Made by a program: the position numbers and the translations under genes. A DNA stretch of 64,000 bases. Origin: Celerinatantimonas sp046054165. GTDB taxonomy: Bacteria > Pseudomonadota > Gammaproteobacteria > Enterobacterales > Celerinatantimonadaceae. The notes under the pieces were generated by a model that was given only the letters and a program-made list of their open reading frames with translations, had not been told where the DNA came from and did not search any database. The stretch is from assembly GCF_046054165.1 (NCBI RefSeq), contig NZ_JBFNXK010000011.1, positions 1 through 64,000 on the forward strand, given 5' to 3'. Positions 43,006-52,595 of the stretch are shown here, one piece after another; position 1 is the first letter of the stretch; every line of letters starts with the position of its first letter.

Positions 43006-44012
43006 TGCGCATCAATCCCCAACAGCTTACGGAGCGACTTACTCAAGTTGCTCCTGTTTATTTAATCAGCGGCGATGAACCGCTGATTGTTTCTGAAAGT
43101 GCCGCTTTAATTCGTGATCGGGTCCTGCAAAGTGGCAATGTAGAGCGCTTTCGATTCCATTACGATCAGGAATTAAACTGGGAAACAATTGTCAGCCAAG
43201 CGCAAGAACTTTCGCTATTTTCCCCACTAAAATTGATAGAGATTGAGTTTTCTGCACTTCCAGATAAACAAGCCGCTAACCGTCTGACAGAACTCCTTCA
43301 ACAACTCAATTCAGATACTTGCTTGTTGCTGATGATGCCCCCGCTCAAAAAAAACCAACAAAAACAGGCTTGGTTTCAACAAATCGATCAACGGGGAATC
43401 ATCATCTCTGTACTGCTGCCTCAGGGGCAGCAATTAACTCAATGGGTCAAACAACGCTTACGCCGTTATCAATTACAACCTGAAACAGAGTTGGCTCAGC
43501 GACTTATCTATTACTATGAAGGCAATTTATTAGCGTTAAGCCAAACAATAAGACAGCTCAGTCTGACTTATCCAAATGGCACAGCGGATCTGGCAGATGT
43601 TGAATCGTCACTGACTGAATCGGGGCAATTTAGCCAATACCAATTAGTTGATGCCTTGTGGAATCAGCAACCGGCCCGAGCCCAACAAATTGTCCGACAA
43701 CTTCGTCAGGAAGGTGAAGAGCTGACTTTATTCAATTGGCTTATGGATAAAGATCTAACCATTATCAGTGCTCTGCAACAGGCCACATCCCCAGATCCGA
43801 TCTGGCATCAGTTCAAGGTCTGGCCTAAACGTCAAAATCTGTTACAAAAAGCTGCAAAGCAACTATCCGTTCAACAAATCCAGCAGGCCCGCTATCAACT
43901 GGCCCAGTTGGATCTAGCGATTAAAACTCAATTCAATCGCCAGAACGAGCTCGAATTTGAGCAACTATTATTGATCTTAAGTCCTCAACAGTGGAGTTAT
44001 CAGCATGGCTGA
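43005..44012 (+). CDS. holA: DNA polymerase III delta subunit HolA
   Basis: HolA opens the beta clamp as part of the clamp loader. The 335-residue protein begins MRINPQQLTERLTQVAPVYL ISGDEP-type, the nucleotide-fold start of the family; the clamp-binding LSLFSPLKLIEIE segment is at about 70. It overlaps lptE and nadD by one and eight bases. Confidence 0.94.
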   Translation: MRINPQQLTERLTQVAPVYLISGDEPLIVSESAALIRDRVLQSGNVERFRFHYDQELNWETIVSQAQELSLFSPLKLIEIEFSALPDKQAANRLTELLQQLNSDTCLLLMMPPLKKNQQKQAWFQQIDQRGIIISVLLPQGQQLTQWVKQRLRRYQLQPETELAQRLIYYYEGNLLALSQTIRQLSLTYPNGTADLADVESSLTESGQFSQYQLVDALWNQQPARAQQIVRQLRQEGEELTLFNWLMDKDLTIISALQQATSPDPIWHQFKVWPKRQNLLQKAAKQLSVQQIQQARYQLAQLDLAIKTQFNRQNELEFEQLLLILSPQQWSYQHG

Positions 44013-44670
44013 ACCGCGCCTTTATCTGGGCGGCTCATTCGATCCCGTACACTTGGGACACTTACAAAGTATTGAGCAATTACGCCAGCAAATTGGTTTA
44101 TCGAATGCCGTTTTAATCCCGGCTAAACGTTCCCCTCTGAAAAACCAAACGCATGTTAGTGATCAACACCGTTTGATGATGCTGCAATTAGCACTAACCG
44201 ATTACCCGCAGCTTCATTTGGATACTCGAGAGGTTTACCGAAGTACGGCCTCTTACACCATTCTGACCCTTCAACAATTACGTGTCGAAAATCCAGATTC
44301 CAGCCTGATTTTTGCGATGGGGATGGATTCGTTTCTGGAACTAAACCGTTGGCAACATTGGCGACAGCTAACTGACTATGCTCATCTAGTCGTCTTTTCC
44401 CGTCCCAATTATCAACCCCAGCTAAATCCCGAAATTCAGCAATGGCTAGCCCCTCATTTTTGCCAGCAGATATCCAAACTTCACACCGAACTCTGTGGAC
44501 AAGTTTATTTTACAGAACTCAAGCCTTATAACATATCTTCCTCAGAAATCCGCCAACGGCTGGCTCAAGGTCACATTGATCCTGAAGTAAAAGCGAATTT
44601 ACCGGTTCAGGTCTACAATTACCTACAACAGAATTCACTCTATGGGTTAACGCCGCTAGAAAAGCCATGA
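44005..44670 (+). CDS. nadD: Nicotinate-nucleotide adenylyltransferase NadD
   Basis: NadD adenylates nicotinate mononucleotide in NAD synthesis. The 221-residue nucleotidyltransferase has LGGSFDPVHLGHL (T/H-x-G-H motif) at residues 8-20 and the C-terminal ISSSEIRQRLAQG motif. It overlaps holA, and rsfS starts 41 bases later. Confidence 0.96.
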   Translation: MAEPRLYLGGSFDPVHLGHLQSIEQLRQQIGLSNAVLIPAKRSPLKNQTHVSDQHRLMMLQLALTDYPQLHLDTREVYRSTASYTILTLQQLRVENPDSSLIFAMGMDSFLELNRWQHWRQLTDYAHLVVFSRPNYQPQLNPEIQQWLAPHFCQQISKLHTELCGQVYFTELKPYNISSSEIRQRLAQGHIDPEVKANLPVQVYNYLQQNSLYGLTPLEKP

Positions 44671-44711
44671 TATACTGGCAAACCGATATCTAAATACTGG
44701 AGTTAAACTAG

Positions 44712-45053
44712 GTGCATACCGAAGCACTCGTGAAATTTGTCATCAATAGTCTTGAAGATATGAAAGGGCGAGACATCATCACTATTGATGTTCACCAACA
44801 ATCGACAATTACCGATCAGATGATTATCTGTAGTGGTAATTCCAAACGCCATGTACAGTCGATTGCAGAAAATCTTGTTTTAGATGCTAAACATGCGCAG
44901 CTTCCAGTCCTGGGAAGTGAAGGCAAAGATGCTGGTGAATGGGTTCTGGTTGATCTTGGAAATGTTATCGTTCATGTCATGCAAGATGAAGCCCGGGATT
45001 TCTATCAGCTTGAAAAATTGTGGAAACCTGTCTCAGAGATGCAAGCTGGATGA
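44712..45053 (+). CDS. rsfS: Ribosomal silencing factor RsfS
   Basis: RsfS binds uL14 and blocks joining of 50S and 30S subunits under poor nutrition. The 113-residue protein keeps the family blocks DMKGRDIITIDVHQQSTITD, GNSKRHVQSIAENL and GEWVLVDLGNVIVHVMQDEA. The start is GTG 44712, with GGAG nine bases upstream and agreement with family N-termini. It overlaps rlmH (ATGA), the usual pairing. Confidence 0.95.
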   Translation: MHTEALVKFVINSLEDMKGRDIITIDVHQQSTITDQMIICSGNSKRHVQSIAENLVLDAKHAQLPVLGSEGKDAGEWVLVDLGNVIVHVMQDEARDFYQLEKLWKPVSEMQAG

Positions 45054-45520
45054 AAATTCAGTTAATTGCTGTGGGCACTAAAATGCCAGACTGGGTTGAA
45101 CACGGCTATCAAGAATACGCACGCCGTTTTCCTAAAGACGTCAGCTTAGAACTGATTGAAATTCCTGCGGGAAAACGCGGTAAGCATGCTGATATTCGCC
45201 GGATCTTAGAAAAAGAAGGTGAACAAACATTAGCAGCCATAGGTCGTGGTAACCGTGTTGTTACACTGGAAGTCAATGGAAAACCCTGGGACACCCCACA
45301 GTTGGCCAAACAACTAGAGAGTTGGAAAATGGATGGCCGTGATGTCAGTCTGTTAGTCGGAGGACCGGAAGGATTAGCACCTCAGTGTCTTGAAATTGCA
45401 GAACAACGTTGGTCGTTGTCCAATTTGACACTGCCCCATCCGTTGGTCCGAATCGTTCTGGCAGAAACATTATATCGGGCATGGAGCCTCACCGCCAATC
45501 ATCCATACCACCGGGAGTAA
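45050..45520 (+). CDS. rlmH: 23S rRNA pseudouridine-1915 N3-methyltransferase RlmH
   Basis: RlmH methylates pseudouridine 1915 in helix 69 of 23S rRNA, on assembled 70S ribosomes. The 156-residue SPOUT protein begins MKIQLIAVGTKMPDWV and has LLVGGPEGLAP and the trefoil-knot ending LSNLTLPHPLVRIVLAETLY then RAWSLTANHPYHRE. The start at 45050 overlaps the rsfS stop; a longer frame to 45020 lies inside rsfS and is rejected. mrdA follows after nine bases. Confidence 0.97.
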   Translation: MKIQLIAVGTKMPDWVEHGYQEYARRFPKDVSLELIEIPAGKRGKHADIRRILEKEGEQTLAAIGRGNRVVTLEVNGKPWDTPQLAKQLESWKMDGRDVSLLVGGPEGLAPQCLEIAEQRWSLSNLTLPHPLVRIVLAETLYRAWSLTANHPYHRE

Positions 45521-45529
45521 CCCCCGCGT

Positions 45530-47404
45530 ATGCTAAAAAAGCGAATCGCCTTACGTGATCACAGTGCCGAATCATCATTATTTTTTCGGCGTGCACTCTT
45601 AAGCTTATTAGTTGTTCTGGTCTTAATGGCGGTTCTTTTTGGTAATCTTTACTACTTACAAGTTAAGCAATACCAAAAGTATTCTACTCGATCCAATGAT
45701 AACCGGATCAACGTTTTGCCCATTGCACCTCCCCGAGGCCTTATTTATGATCGGAATGGGAATTTACTCGCTGAAAATAAACCTTCATTCGATCTTCAGC
45801 TTATCCCGGAAGACGTCAAAAATATTAAACAGACAGTTGCTGAGCTCACACAACTGCTCAATATTGATCAGCAAGATTTAGACAATTTCTACGACGATCT
45901 CAAACATACCCGCCGTTTTAAACCGGTTGTTCTGATGAGTGAGTTAAGCGATCAACAGGTGGCGAAATTCAGCGTCAATCAATTTCGTTACCCCGGGGTG
46001 AGCATTGAATCTCACCTCACCCGTTACTATCCCTACGGTGAAGCACTCACGCATGTGCTAGGTTATGTTTCACGGATCAATGAACAAGATCTGAAACATT
46101 TAAATGCCGAAGGCGAATTAAGCAACTATTCAGGCACTCGAAATATCGGGAAACTGGGGATAGAACGCTACTACGAGCAAATTCTACACGGCACAGCGGG
46201 CTACCAAGAAGTTGAGGTCAATAACCGCGGGCGGATCATTCGGACACTCCAAGTCCAACCGCCGCAACCAGGCAAAGATCTCTATCTAAATATTGATATT
46301 AACTTGCAACTGCAGGCTCAAGCGATGCTGAGCGGTAAACGGGGGGCTATTGTGCTATTAAGTACCGCCGATAGTGGTGTCTTAGCCATGGCCAGTAGTC
46401 CCAGCTATAACCCCAATGCTTTTGTCAACGGGATCAGCGCCAAAAACTACAATGCACTTCTGAACTCAGCCGATCGTCCTCTCATTAACCGAGCCTCTCA
46501 GGGAACTTATCCCCCCGCTTCAACGGTCAAACCATTATTAGCCGTCATGGGGTTGGAAAAAGGGAAAATCACAACGAAAGATCGAATCTTTGATCCCGGA
46601 TGGTTTCAAATTCCCAATACCAAACGAAAATTCCGCGACTGGAAACGATGGGGACACGGCTGGGTTGATGTGCATAAAGCCATTAAAGAAAGTGTGGATA
46701 CCTACTTTTATTGGCTCGCCTTTAATACCGGTATCGATACGATTCATGACTATATGAGCAAATTTGGCTTTGGGCAGTACACGGGTATCGATATCCACGA
46801 AGAAAGTAAAGGGAATATGCCCAGCCGGGAATGGAAACATGTTCGCTACCACCAACCTTGGTGGCAAGGTGATACTATTTCGATTGGTATCGGTCAGGGA
46901 TATTGGACCGCAACGCCACTGCAACTTGCTGAATCTATTAACATCCTAGCCAGTAACGGTAAAATAATCACGCCTAGGATCCTCAACAGTATTGCCGCCA
47001 ATGGTCGTAGATTACGGGTTCCACCAGATGTCAGAAAACCCATTCAACTTACGGATATCAATCACTGGAAAGTTGCACAAGATGGCATGTATGCGGTAGT
47101 CAATGAACAACACGGTACAGCACATCGGGCTTTTCTAGGAGCCAATTACACCGCCGCGGGCAAGTCAGGTACGGCCCAAGTCGTCAGCCGGGCCGATGGT
47201 GAATCGTTAGATGAAAAAGAGCTCAGTGAGCGCCACAGAGATAACGCCATGTTCGTCGCCTATGCCCCATTTAAAAATCCTAAAATTGTCGCCGCCGTCG
47301 CTGTAGAAAATATTGGTGGAGGGAGTGCCCATGCCGCACCACTGGTTCGACAATTATTTGATAGCTATTTCGCGCATGAACCGGAGTTAGTATCTAATGA
47401 GTAA
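45530..47404 (+). CDS. mrdA: Penicillin-binding protein 2
   Basis: PBP2 is the transpeptidase of the elongasome, cross-linking side-wall peptidoglycan with RodA. The 624-residue protein has one N-terminal membrane helix (LLSLLVVLVLMAVLFGNLYY), a pedestal domain with PPRGLIYDRNGNLLAENKPS, and the transpeptidase motifs S-x-x-K in ASTVKPLLA (Ser about 330), the S-x-N-like SVDTYFYW, and KSGTAQV. It overlaps rodA by eight bases. Confidence 0.97.
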   Translation: MLKKRIALRDHSAESSLFFRRALLSLLVVLVLMAVLFGNLYYLQVKQYQKYSTRSNDNRINVLPIAPPRGLIYDRNGNLLAENKPSFDLQLIPEDVKNIKQTVAELTQLLNIDQQDLDNFYDDLKHTRRFKPVVLMSELSDQQVAKFSVNQFRYPGVSIESHLTRYYPYGEALTHVLGYVSRINEQDLKHLNAEGELSNYSGTRNIGKLGIERYYEQILHGTAGYQEVEVNNRGRIIRTLQVQPPQPGKDLYLNIDINLQLQAQAMLSGKRGAIVLLSTADSGVLAMASSPSYNPNAFVNGISAKNYNALLNSADRPLINRASQGTYPPASTVKPLLAVMGLEKGKITTKDRIFDPGWFQIPNTKRKFRDWKRWGHGWVDVHKAIKESVDTYFYWLAFNTGIDTIHDYMSKFGFGQYTGIDIHEESKGNMPSREWKHVRYHQPWWQGDTISIGIGQGYWTATPLQLAESINILASNGKIITPRILNSIAANGRRLRVPPDVRKPIQLTDINHWKVAQDGMYAVVNEQHGTAHRAFLGANYTAAGKSGTAQVVSRADGESLDEKELSERHRDNAMFVAYAPFKNPKIVAAVAVENIGGGSAHAAPLVRQLFDSYFAHEPELVSNE

Positions 47405-48509
47405 TGCGACAACCAAACAACGAGAATCGCTGTGGTGGAAACTGCATATTGACTGGCCACTATTACTCGGTCTGTTACTCATACTGGGATTGGGCGCTTT
47501 TATTCTCTACAGTGCCAGTGGTGAAAATGAAAGTATGGTCATTCGACAGGCGATTCGTGTCGGACTAGCTGTATTTATCATGATCATCATCGCCCAAATT
47601 TCTCCCGATACATTTCGTCGTTGGGCTCCTCCTCTGTTTATTGCTGGTTTTTTAATGTTAATGGCGGTGCTAGTCATTGGTCATATTGGGAAAGGGGCAC
47701 AACGTTGGCTGGATTTAGGTATTTTTAAATTTCAGCCTTCAGAAATTATGAAACTGGCCGTCCCGCTTATGGTATCCCGTTATGTCAGTCAGCACCCACT
47801 TCCGGTTGGATTTAAAAATCTGATGATCGGTTTTGGGATTGCCCTCGCGCCCACATTGCTCATTGCAAAACAACCCGATCTGGGAACATCTCTGTTAGTC
47901 GCGGTTTCTGGTATTTTTGCCCTCTTCTTAGCCGGAATGAGCTGGCGTTTAGTAGGGGCAGCTCTTGTGGCAGTCGCCTCTTTTGTCCCCGTGTTGTGGT
48001 TTTTCCTGATGCATGATTATCAGCGTCAGCGAGTACTCACATTACTCAATCCAGAAAGTGACCCATTGGGTTCGGGTTATCACATCATCCAGTCGAAAAT
48101 CGCTATTGGTTCCGGCGGTCTTTTCGGTAAAGGCTGGATGCATGGCACCCAAAGTCAGCTGGATTTTATTCCCGAACGGCATACAGATTTTATCTTTGCC
48201 GTATTTTCAGAAGAGTTCGGACTTATTGGGATCACCATTCTTCTTGCTCTATATTTGTTTGTTATAGCCCGTGGACTGTATATTGCTGTCCAAGCTCAAA
48301 CGGCTTTTGAGCGATTGTTAGCTGGCAGTATTACCCTTACCTTTTTTGTTTACGTTTTTGTAAACATTGGGATGGTCAGCGGAATATTACCTGTCGTCGG
48401 AGTACCACTTCCTTTAATTAGCTATGGAGGAACATCTATCGTGACTCTTCTAGCAGGTTTTGGCATTCTAATGTCGATTCAAACTCACAGACGTTTTTAT
48501 GCTCAATAG
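47397..48509 (+). CDS. rodA: Peptidoglycan glycosyltransferase RodA
   Basis: RodA is the SEDS-family polymerase that makes glycan strands for cell elongation with PBP2. The 370-residue membrane protein has ten likely helices and the SEDS blocks GKGAQRWLDLGIFKFQPSEI, KQPDLGTSLLVAVSGI, and the C-terminal GILPVVGVPLPLISYGGTSI. Overlapping starts with mrdA (8 bases) and mltB region indicate one operon. Confidence 0.97.
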   Translation: MSNATTKQRESLWWKLHIDWPLLLGLLLILGLGAFILYSASGENESMVIRQAIRVGLAVFIMIIIAQISPDTFRRWAPPLFIAGFLMLMAVLVIGHIGKGAQRWLDLGIFKFQPSEIMKLAVPLMVSRYVSQHPLPVGFKNLMIGFGIALAPTLLIAKQPDLGTSLLVAVSGIFALFLAGMSWRLVGAALVAVASFVPVLWFFLMHDYQRQRVLTLLNPESDPLGSGYHIIQSKIAIGSGGLFGKGWMHGTQSQLDFIPERHTDFIFAVFSEEFGLIGITILLALYLFVIARGLYIAVQAQTAFERLLAGSITLTFFVYVFVNIGMVSGILPVVGVPLPLISYGGTSIVTLLAGFGILMSIQTHRRFYAQ

Positions 48510-48516
48510 GACATGT

Positions 48517-49500
48517 ATGCGATATCTGACCGGGACCTTACTTCTCATGAGCTGTGCAGCATCACTTGCCCTGCCAGCTACCGCTGCTGGCCTTTCTGAC
48601 CCGCAGCAGCTGCAACTAAAAAAATTAAGCCAAGCCACACAAACTGACTATTCTCAATTACAACAAGCAATTAAGCTGGCACAAAAAGATGATGCCGTTA
48701 TCACGGCGATCACTAAACCTTGGGAAGCCAAGCCCTGGTATCAGTATCAAGGATTATTCATTCAACCCAAACGCATCCAACAGGGTGTTGAATTCTGGAA
48801 ACAACATCATCAAGCCTTAATGCAAGCCGAAAAAACGTATCAGGTCCCAGCCCAAATCATCGTTGCAATTATCGGGGTAGAAACATTCTATGGTCGTTTT
48901 AAAGGCAATTATCCGGTTCTCGATTCACTGTATACATTAGGTTTCCATTACCCACCCCGTGGGGCTTTCTTTCAAAAAGAGTTCGCCGCATTCGTTCGCT
49001 TGAGTCACCAGCAAAACTGGCAACTTAGAGATATCAAAGGCTCCTATGCCGGAGCTATGGGATTCGGACAATTTATTCCATCGAGTTATCTACACTACGC
49101 TGTCGATTTTAATCATGATGGCCATATCAATATGCTAACTGATCCTGAAGATGCTATTGGCAGTGTCGCCAATTATTTCCATCAACATGGATGGATCTTC
49201 GGTCAACCAGTTGCCACAGCGCAAACTGCATCTAACCCTGCGGTTCTAAAAATGGCGAATCGGGAACTAAAAACTCGTTACTCATGGCAACAACTTGCTA
49301 CGGCTGGTGCGATGACCACTGACACTATTGCTCCCCAAACTTCTGTTAACCTGTTATCGCTTCAAACAGAAAAACAGCAATCAAAAACTTGGGTGACTTT
49401 TGATAACTTTTATGTCATTACCCGCTATAACCACAGTCCGCTTTATGCAATGGCCGTTTATCAACTCAGTCAGCAGATCAAAAATGCCTATCAGCCGTAA
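48517..49500 (+). CDS. mltB: Membrane-bound lytic transglycosylase B
   Basis: MltB cleaves peptidoglycan glycan strands, forming 1,6-anhydro ends. The 327-residue protein has a signal peptide (RYLTGTLLLMSCAASLALPA), the catalytic Glu in AIIGVETFYGRFKGNYPVLD, and GSYAGAMGFGQFIPSSYLHY, typical of GH103. The N-terminal Cys lies in MSCAAS rather than a strong lipobox, so lipidation is uncertain. ATG 48517 is preferred (AGGA five bases upstream) over ATG 48499 inside rodA. rlpA overlaps its last 17 bases. Confidence 0.92.
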   Translation: MRYLTGTLLLMSCAASLALPATAAGLSDPQQLQLKKLSQATQTDYSQLQQAIKLAQKDDAVITAITKPWEAKPWYQYQGLFIQPKRIQQGVEFWKQHHQALMQAEKTYQVPAQIIVAIIGVETFYGRFKGNYPVLDSLYTLGFHYPPRGAFFQKEFAAFVRLSHQQNWQLRDIKGSYAGAMGFGQFIPSSYLHYAVDFNHDGHINMLTDPEDAIGSVANYFHQHGWIFGQPVATAQTASNPAVLKMANRELKTRYSWQQLATAGAMTTDTIAPQTSVNLLSLQTEKQQSKTWVTFDNFYVITRYNHSPLYAMAVYQLSQQIKNAYQP

Positions 49501-50335
49501 TCTTATTTATCTAATTGTTGTAAGCCTATTGCTCAGTGCTTGCAGCACTCCGTCACGTTATGCCTTGCCTCATGACCAGACACCGACCAATCCACCTAAA
49601 TTAGGTTGGATTGAAGATGCACATCCACGTGTAGAACCCTTAAGTAAAGGAGGGAATAAAGACTATAGTGTCGATGGCAAACACTACAGAGTCTGGCGCG
49701 ACATCAAATCATATCAACAAACCGGTACCGCATCTTGGTATGGTCTGAAGTTTCATGGACATCGAACATCTAATGGTGAAATTTATGATATGTACAGCAT
49801 GAGTGCAGCCCATAAAAATCTCCCCCTTCCCAGCTATGTCCGGGTCACTAATCTTACTAATCACCGTTCTGTGATTGTACGTGTCAATGATCGAGGTCCG
49901 TTCCATAGCCAACGGATTATTGACCTGTCCTATGCGGCGGCTTACAAACTCGATATGCTTGCATCAGGAACAGCCCCGGTACAAGTGACGCTTATTGATC
50001 CAACCCAGCCTGCACCGGCCCAAACTAATGACCCAACCAATAAAGCGCAGCCTTCAGCAGACAAACCTATTCCGGCTGAATCTCAAATGTTTGTACAGTT
50101 GCTTGCAGTAAAAACAATGGCAATTGCGCAGCAACAACAAAAAGTATTGGAACAACAGGGATATCCCGCTGTCATAGTAAAGTCGGGGGACTGGCTTAAA
50201 TTACGAATTGGTCCCTATGCAAACCGAATACAAGCGCTACAGACAAAAGAGAAGATACAAAAACAGTATGAACACGCGTTTATCGTAACATTGGATCATT
50301 CTCAGGATTCATCCGCATCTTCAGCAAAGTTTTGA
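49484..50335 (+). CDS. rlpA: Septal lytic transglycosylase RlpA, lipoprotein
   Basis: RlpA binds glycan strands lacking stem peptides at the septum and, in some species, cleaves them. The 283-residue lipoprotein has a signal with lipobox LLLSACSTPS, a double-psi beta barrel (TGTASWYGLKFHGHRTSNGE, with catalytic-type Glu and, further on, VRVNDRGPFHSQRIIDLSYA), and a C-terminal SPOR domain (SQMFVQLLAVKTMAIAQQQQ onward). The ATG 49484 sits at the signal peptide; longer frames lie in mltB and are rejected. Confidence 0.95.
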   Translation: MPISRNLIYLIVVSLLLSACSTPSRYALPHDQTPTNPPKLGWIEDAHPRVEPLSKGGNKDYSVDGKHYRVWRDIKSYQQTGTASWYGLKFHGHRTSNGEIYDMYSMSAAHKNLPLPSYVRVTNLTNHRSVIVRVNDRGPFHSQRIIDLSYAAAYKLDMLASGTAPVQVTLIDPTQPAPAQTNDPTNKAQPSADKPIPAESQMFVQLLAVKTMAIAQQQQKVLEQQGYPAVIVKSGDWLKLRIGPYANRIQALQTKEKIQKQYEHAFIVTLDHSQDSSASSAKF

Positions 50336-50396
50336 TATGATAATGAGCGATATTAATTAACCCGTGATAACAGTCATCCTTTAACCAATAAGTGTC

Positions 50397-51575
50397 ATGA
50401 TGAGAAATAGTTTGATTAAACGATTAAAATGGGCCGCATTATGTAGCGCCTTCACTCTATCCGCCTCAGCGATAGCAGCCCCTCATGTTGTTCCTGATGC
50501 CCCTGCCGTTGCCGCTAAAGCTTATATTCTGGTCGATTATGATTCAGGGAAAGTTCTGGCTGAAGAAAATGCAGACGAACGCCGAGCCCCGGCGAGTCTG
50601 ACTAAAATAATGACTAGCTACATTATTGGCCAGGAAATCAAAAGCGGTAACATTAAACGTGATGATCAGGTCACCATTAGCAAAAATGCCTGGGCCAAAA
50701 ATTTCCCCGAATCTTCAAAAATGTTCATTGAGGTCGGCAAACAGGTCAGCGTCGGCGATCTAAACCGTGGGATCATTATTGATTCCGGAAATGATGCCTG
50801 TGTTGCAATGGCGGAATATATCGCAGGAAGTAGTGATGCTTTCGCGCAGTTGATGAATAGCTGGGCTAAACAACTGGGTATGGAGCACAGTCATTTTGTG
50901 AATCCTCACGGACTGGATAACCCGGATCATTATAGTACGGCGCGAGATATGTCGATTTTGGCCGGACATCTGATCCGCGATCTACCGGACGAATATAAAA
51001 TCTATGCCGAAAAATCATTTACCTTCAACAAAATAACCCAATACAACCGCAACACGTTGTTATGGGATAAAAGCATGAATGTTGATGGGATGAAAACAGG
51101 CCACACCAGTAATGCTGGCTATAGTCTGGTAGCTTCCGCAACTGATAATGGCATGCGTCTGATCTCAGTCGTCATGGGAACGCGTAGCATGCAAGCCCGT
51201 GAAGCTGAAAGTAAAAAGCTGTTAACCTGGGGGTTCCGCTTCTTTGAAACGGTCAAACCTTATAAAGCTGGTGATAGCTTTGTAAAAGCGCGGATCTGGA
51301 AAGGGGATCTGGATGAAGTCAGTCTGGGGGTCAATAAAGATGTGGCCGTTACATTGCCCCGAGGACAGGCGAAAAACTTAAAAGCCAGCTATCAATTGAA
51401 TAAAACGCTGGAAGCCCCATTGAAAAAAGGCGATGTAGTCGGCACTTTACAATTTAAATTAAACGATAAAGAAGTAGCCAGTTACCCATTAGTTGCGCTG
51501 GAAGATGTGCAAAAAGGTGGCCTATTTAAACAAATGGTTGATTACATAAAACAATTATTTGCTGGCTGGTTCTAA
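50397..51575 (+). CDS. dacA: D-alanyl-D-alanine carboxypeptidase (PBP5 type)
   Basis: DacA trims the terminal D-Ala from peptidoglycan stem peptides in the periplasm, anchored by an amphipathic C-terminal helix (GGLFKQMVDYIKQLFAGWF). The 392-residue protein has a signal peptide (ending ASAIAAPH), S-x-x-K in APASLTKIMTSY (Ser about 67), S-x-N in IDSGNDACVAMA, and KTG in DGMKTGHTSNAGYS (about 233). PBP5 and PBP6 are not separable here; the position before ybeD-lipB supports dacA. Confidence 0.96.
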   Translation: MMRNSLIKRLKWAALCSAFTLSASAIAAPHVVPDAPAVAAKAYILVDYDSGKVLAEENADERRAPASLTKIMTSYIIGQEIKSGNIKRDDQVTISKNAWAKNFPESSKMFIEVGKQVSVGDLNRGIIIDSGNDACVAMAEYIAGSSDAFAQLMNSWAKQLGMEHSHFVNPHGLDNPDHYSTARDMSILAGHLIRDLPDEYKIYAEKSFTFNKITQYNRNTLLWDKSMNVDGMKTGHTSNAGYSLVASATDNGMRLISVVMGTRSMQAREAESKKLLTWGFRFFETVKPYKAGDSFVKARIWKGDLDEVSLGVNKDVAVTLPRGQAKNLKASYQLNKTLEAPLKKGDVVGTLQFKLNDKEVASYPLVALEDVQKGGLFKQMVDYIKQLFAGWF

Positions 51576-51628
51576 ACTCGGCAAAACAAGACAAACTGCC
51601 TTTTTCAAGGTAAAATAACATTTTTAAC

Positions 51629-51651
51629 ACGCCGGCAACTGCCGGCGTTTC
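51629..51651 (+). terminator. Terminator-like hairpin after dacA
   Basis: ACGCCGGC-AACT-GCCGGCGT followed by TTC. The stem is strong but the T-run is short, so read-through into ybeD is possible. Confidence 0.6.
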
Positions 51652-51674
51652 AACATATCAATGACACTAAGATC

Positions 51675-51938
51675 ATGAACAGTAAATTCGACGAATATCT
51701 TGAATTCCCTTGTGCTTTTACTTTCAAAGTGATGGGCGTTGCAACAGAAACTCTTGAGCAGGAAGTTCTAGAAGTAGTCCAGCGACTGGCTCCCGGTAAT
51801 TATTCACCTTCTAGTCGCCTCAGTACCAAAGGAAACTATCGTTCAGTTTCATTAAGTATTCAGGTCACGAGTAAAGAGCATATTGAAACTCTGTATCAGG
51901 AGCTTGGCGCAATTGAAGACGTTCGTCACGTTTTATAA
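51675..51938 (+). CDS. ybeD: DUF493 family protein YbeD
   Basis: The 87-residue protein has the ferredoxin-like YbeD fold: FDEYLEFPCAFTFKVMGVAT, YSPSSRLSTKGNYRSVSLSI and HIETLYQELGAIEDVRHVL. It is conserved between dacA and lipB in gammaproteobacteria and resembles regulatory ACT-like domains; a link to lipoate metabolism is suggested by position only. lipB follows after three bases. Confidence 0.95.
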   Translation: MNSKFDEYLEFPCAFTFKVMGVATETLEQEVLEVVQRLAPGNYSPSSRLSTKGNYRSVSLSIQVTSKEHIETLYQELGAIEDVRHVL

Positions 51939-51941
51939 CTC

Positions 51942-52577
51942 ATGAAAAAAAATCTTTGTCCATTACAGGTCATTCACTGGGGTCTTGCTGATTACCAGTT
52001 CATGTACCAAAAGATGCACCAATTTACCGATCAACGTGATGAAACCACCGTGGATCAGATTTGGTTTGTCGAACATTCCCCTATCTACACGCAAGGTCAG
52101 GCGGGTAAAGCTGAAAACGTTCTGGATGCCGGTACGATACCCGTTTTTCAGGCTGATCGCGGAGGACAGGTCACCTATCATGGACCCGGACAAATGGTCG
52201 CCTATCTGCTGCTGGATCTAAGACGCCGTCATCTGGGAGTCCGAGAGCTGGTAACTCTCATGGAACAATCCGTAGTCGATACCTTGGCCCATTATCAGAT
52301 TGAAAGCTACCCGAAAGCAGATGCTCCGGGGGTCTATGTCAACCAGAAAAAAATCGCATCGTTAGGTCTGAGAGTTCGTCATGGATGTACTTTTCATGGT
52401 TTGGCTTTAAATATTAAGATGGATCTCACGCCTTTTCAGCATATTAATCCCTGCGGCTATGCCGGGTTAGAAATGACCCAAACTAGTGAATTAGGTGGCC
52501 CTACTTCGGTTACGGAAGCCATTGAGACTTTTTTACCAATTTTTGCCGATCGACTCGGTGCTCCACTGAGTGAATAA
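51942..52577 (+). CDS. lipB: Octanoyltransferase LipB
   Basis: LipB moves octanoyl from acyl carrier protein to lipoyl domains, the first step of lipoate synthesis. The 211-residue protein has DRGGQVTYHGPGQMVAYLLL (conserved His region), the Lys in KIASLGLRVR and the catalytic Cys in INPCGYAGLEMTQ. lipA follows after 18 bases, so the two form a pathway operon. Confidence 0.97.
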   Translation: MKKNLCPLQVIHWGLADYQFMYQKMHQFTDQRDETTVDQIWFVEHSPIYTQGQAGKAENVLDAGTIPVFQADRGGQVTYHGPGQMVAYLLLDLRRRHLGVRELVTLMEQSVVDTLAHYQIESYPKADAPGVYVNQKKIASLGLRVRHGCTFHGLALNIKMDLTPFQHINPCGYAGLEMTQTSELGGPTSVTEAIETFLPIFADRLGAPLSE

Positions 52578-52595
52578 TTATTAGGAAAGCGCATT

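Noticed and set aside
45020..45049. Longer RlmH start
   Set aside because: It lies inside rsfS; the ATG overlapping the rsfS stop gives the family's exact length.
49400..49483. Longer RlpA start
   Set aside because: It lies inside mltB; the signal peptide and lipobox fit the ATG at 49484.
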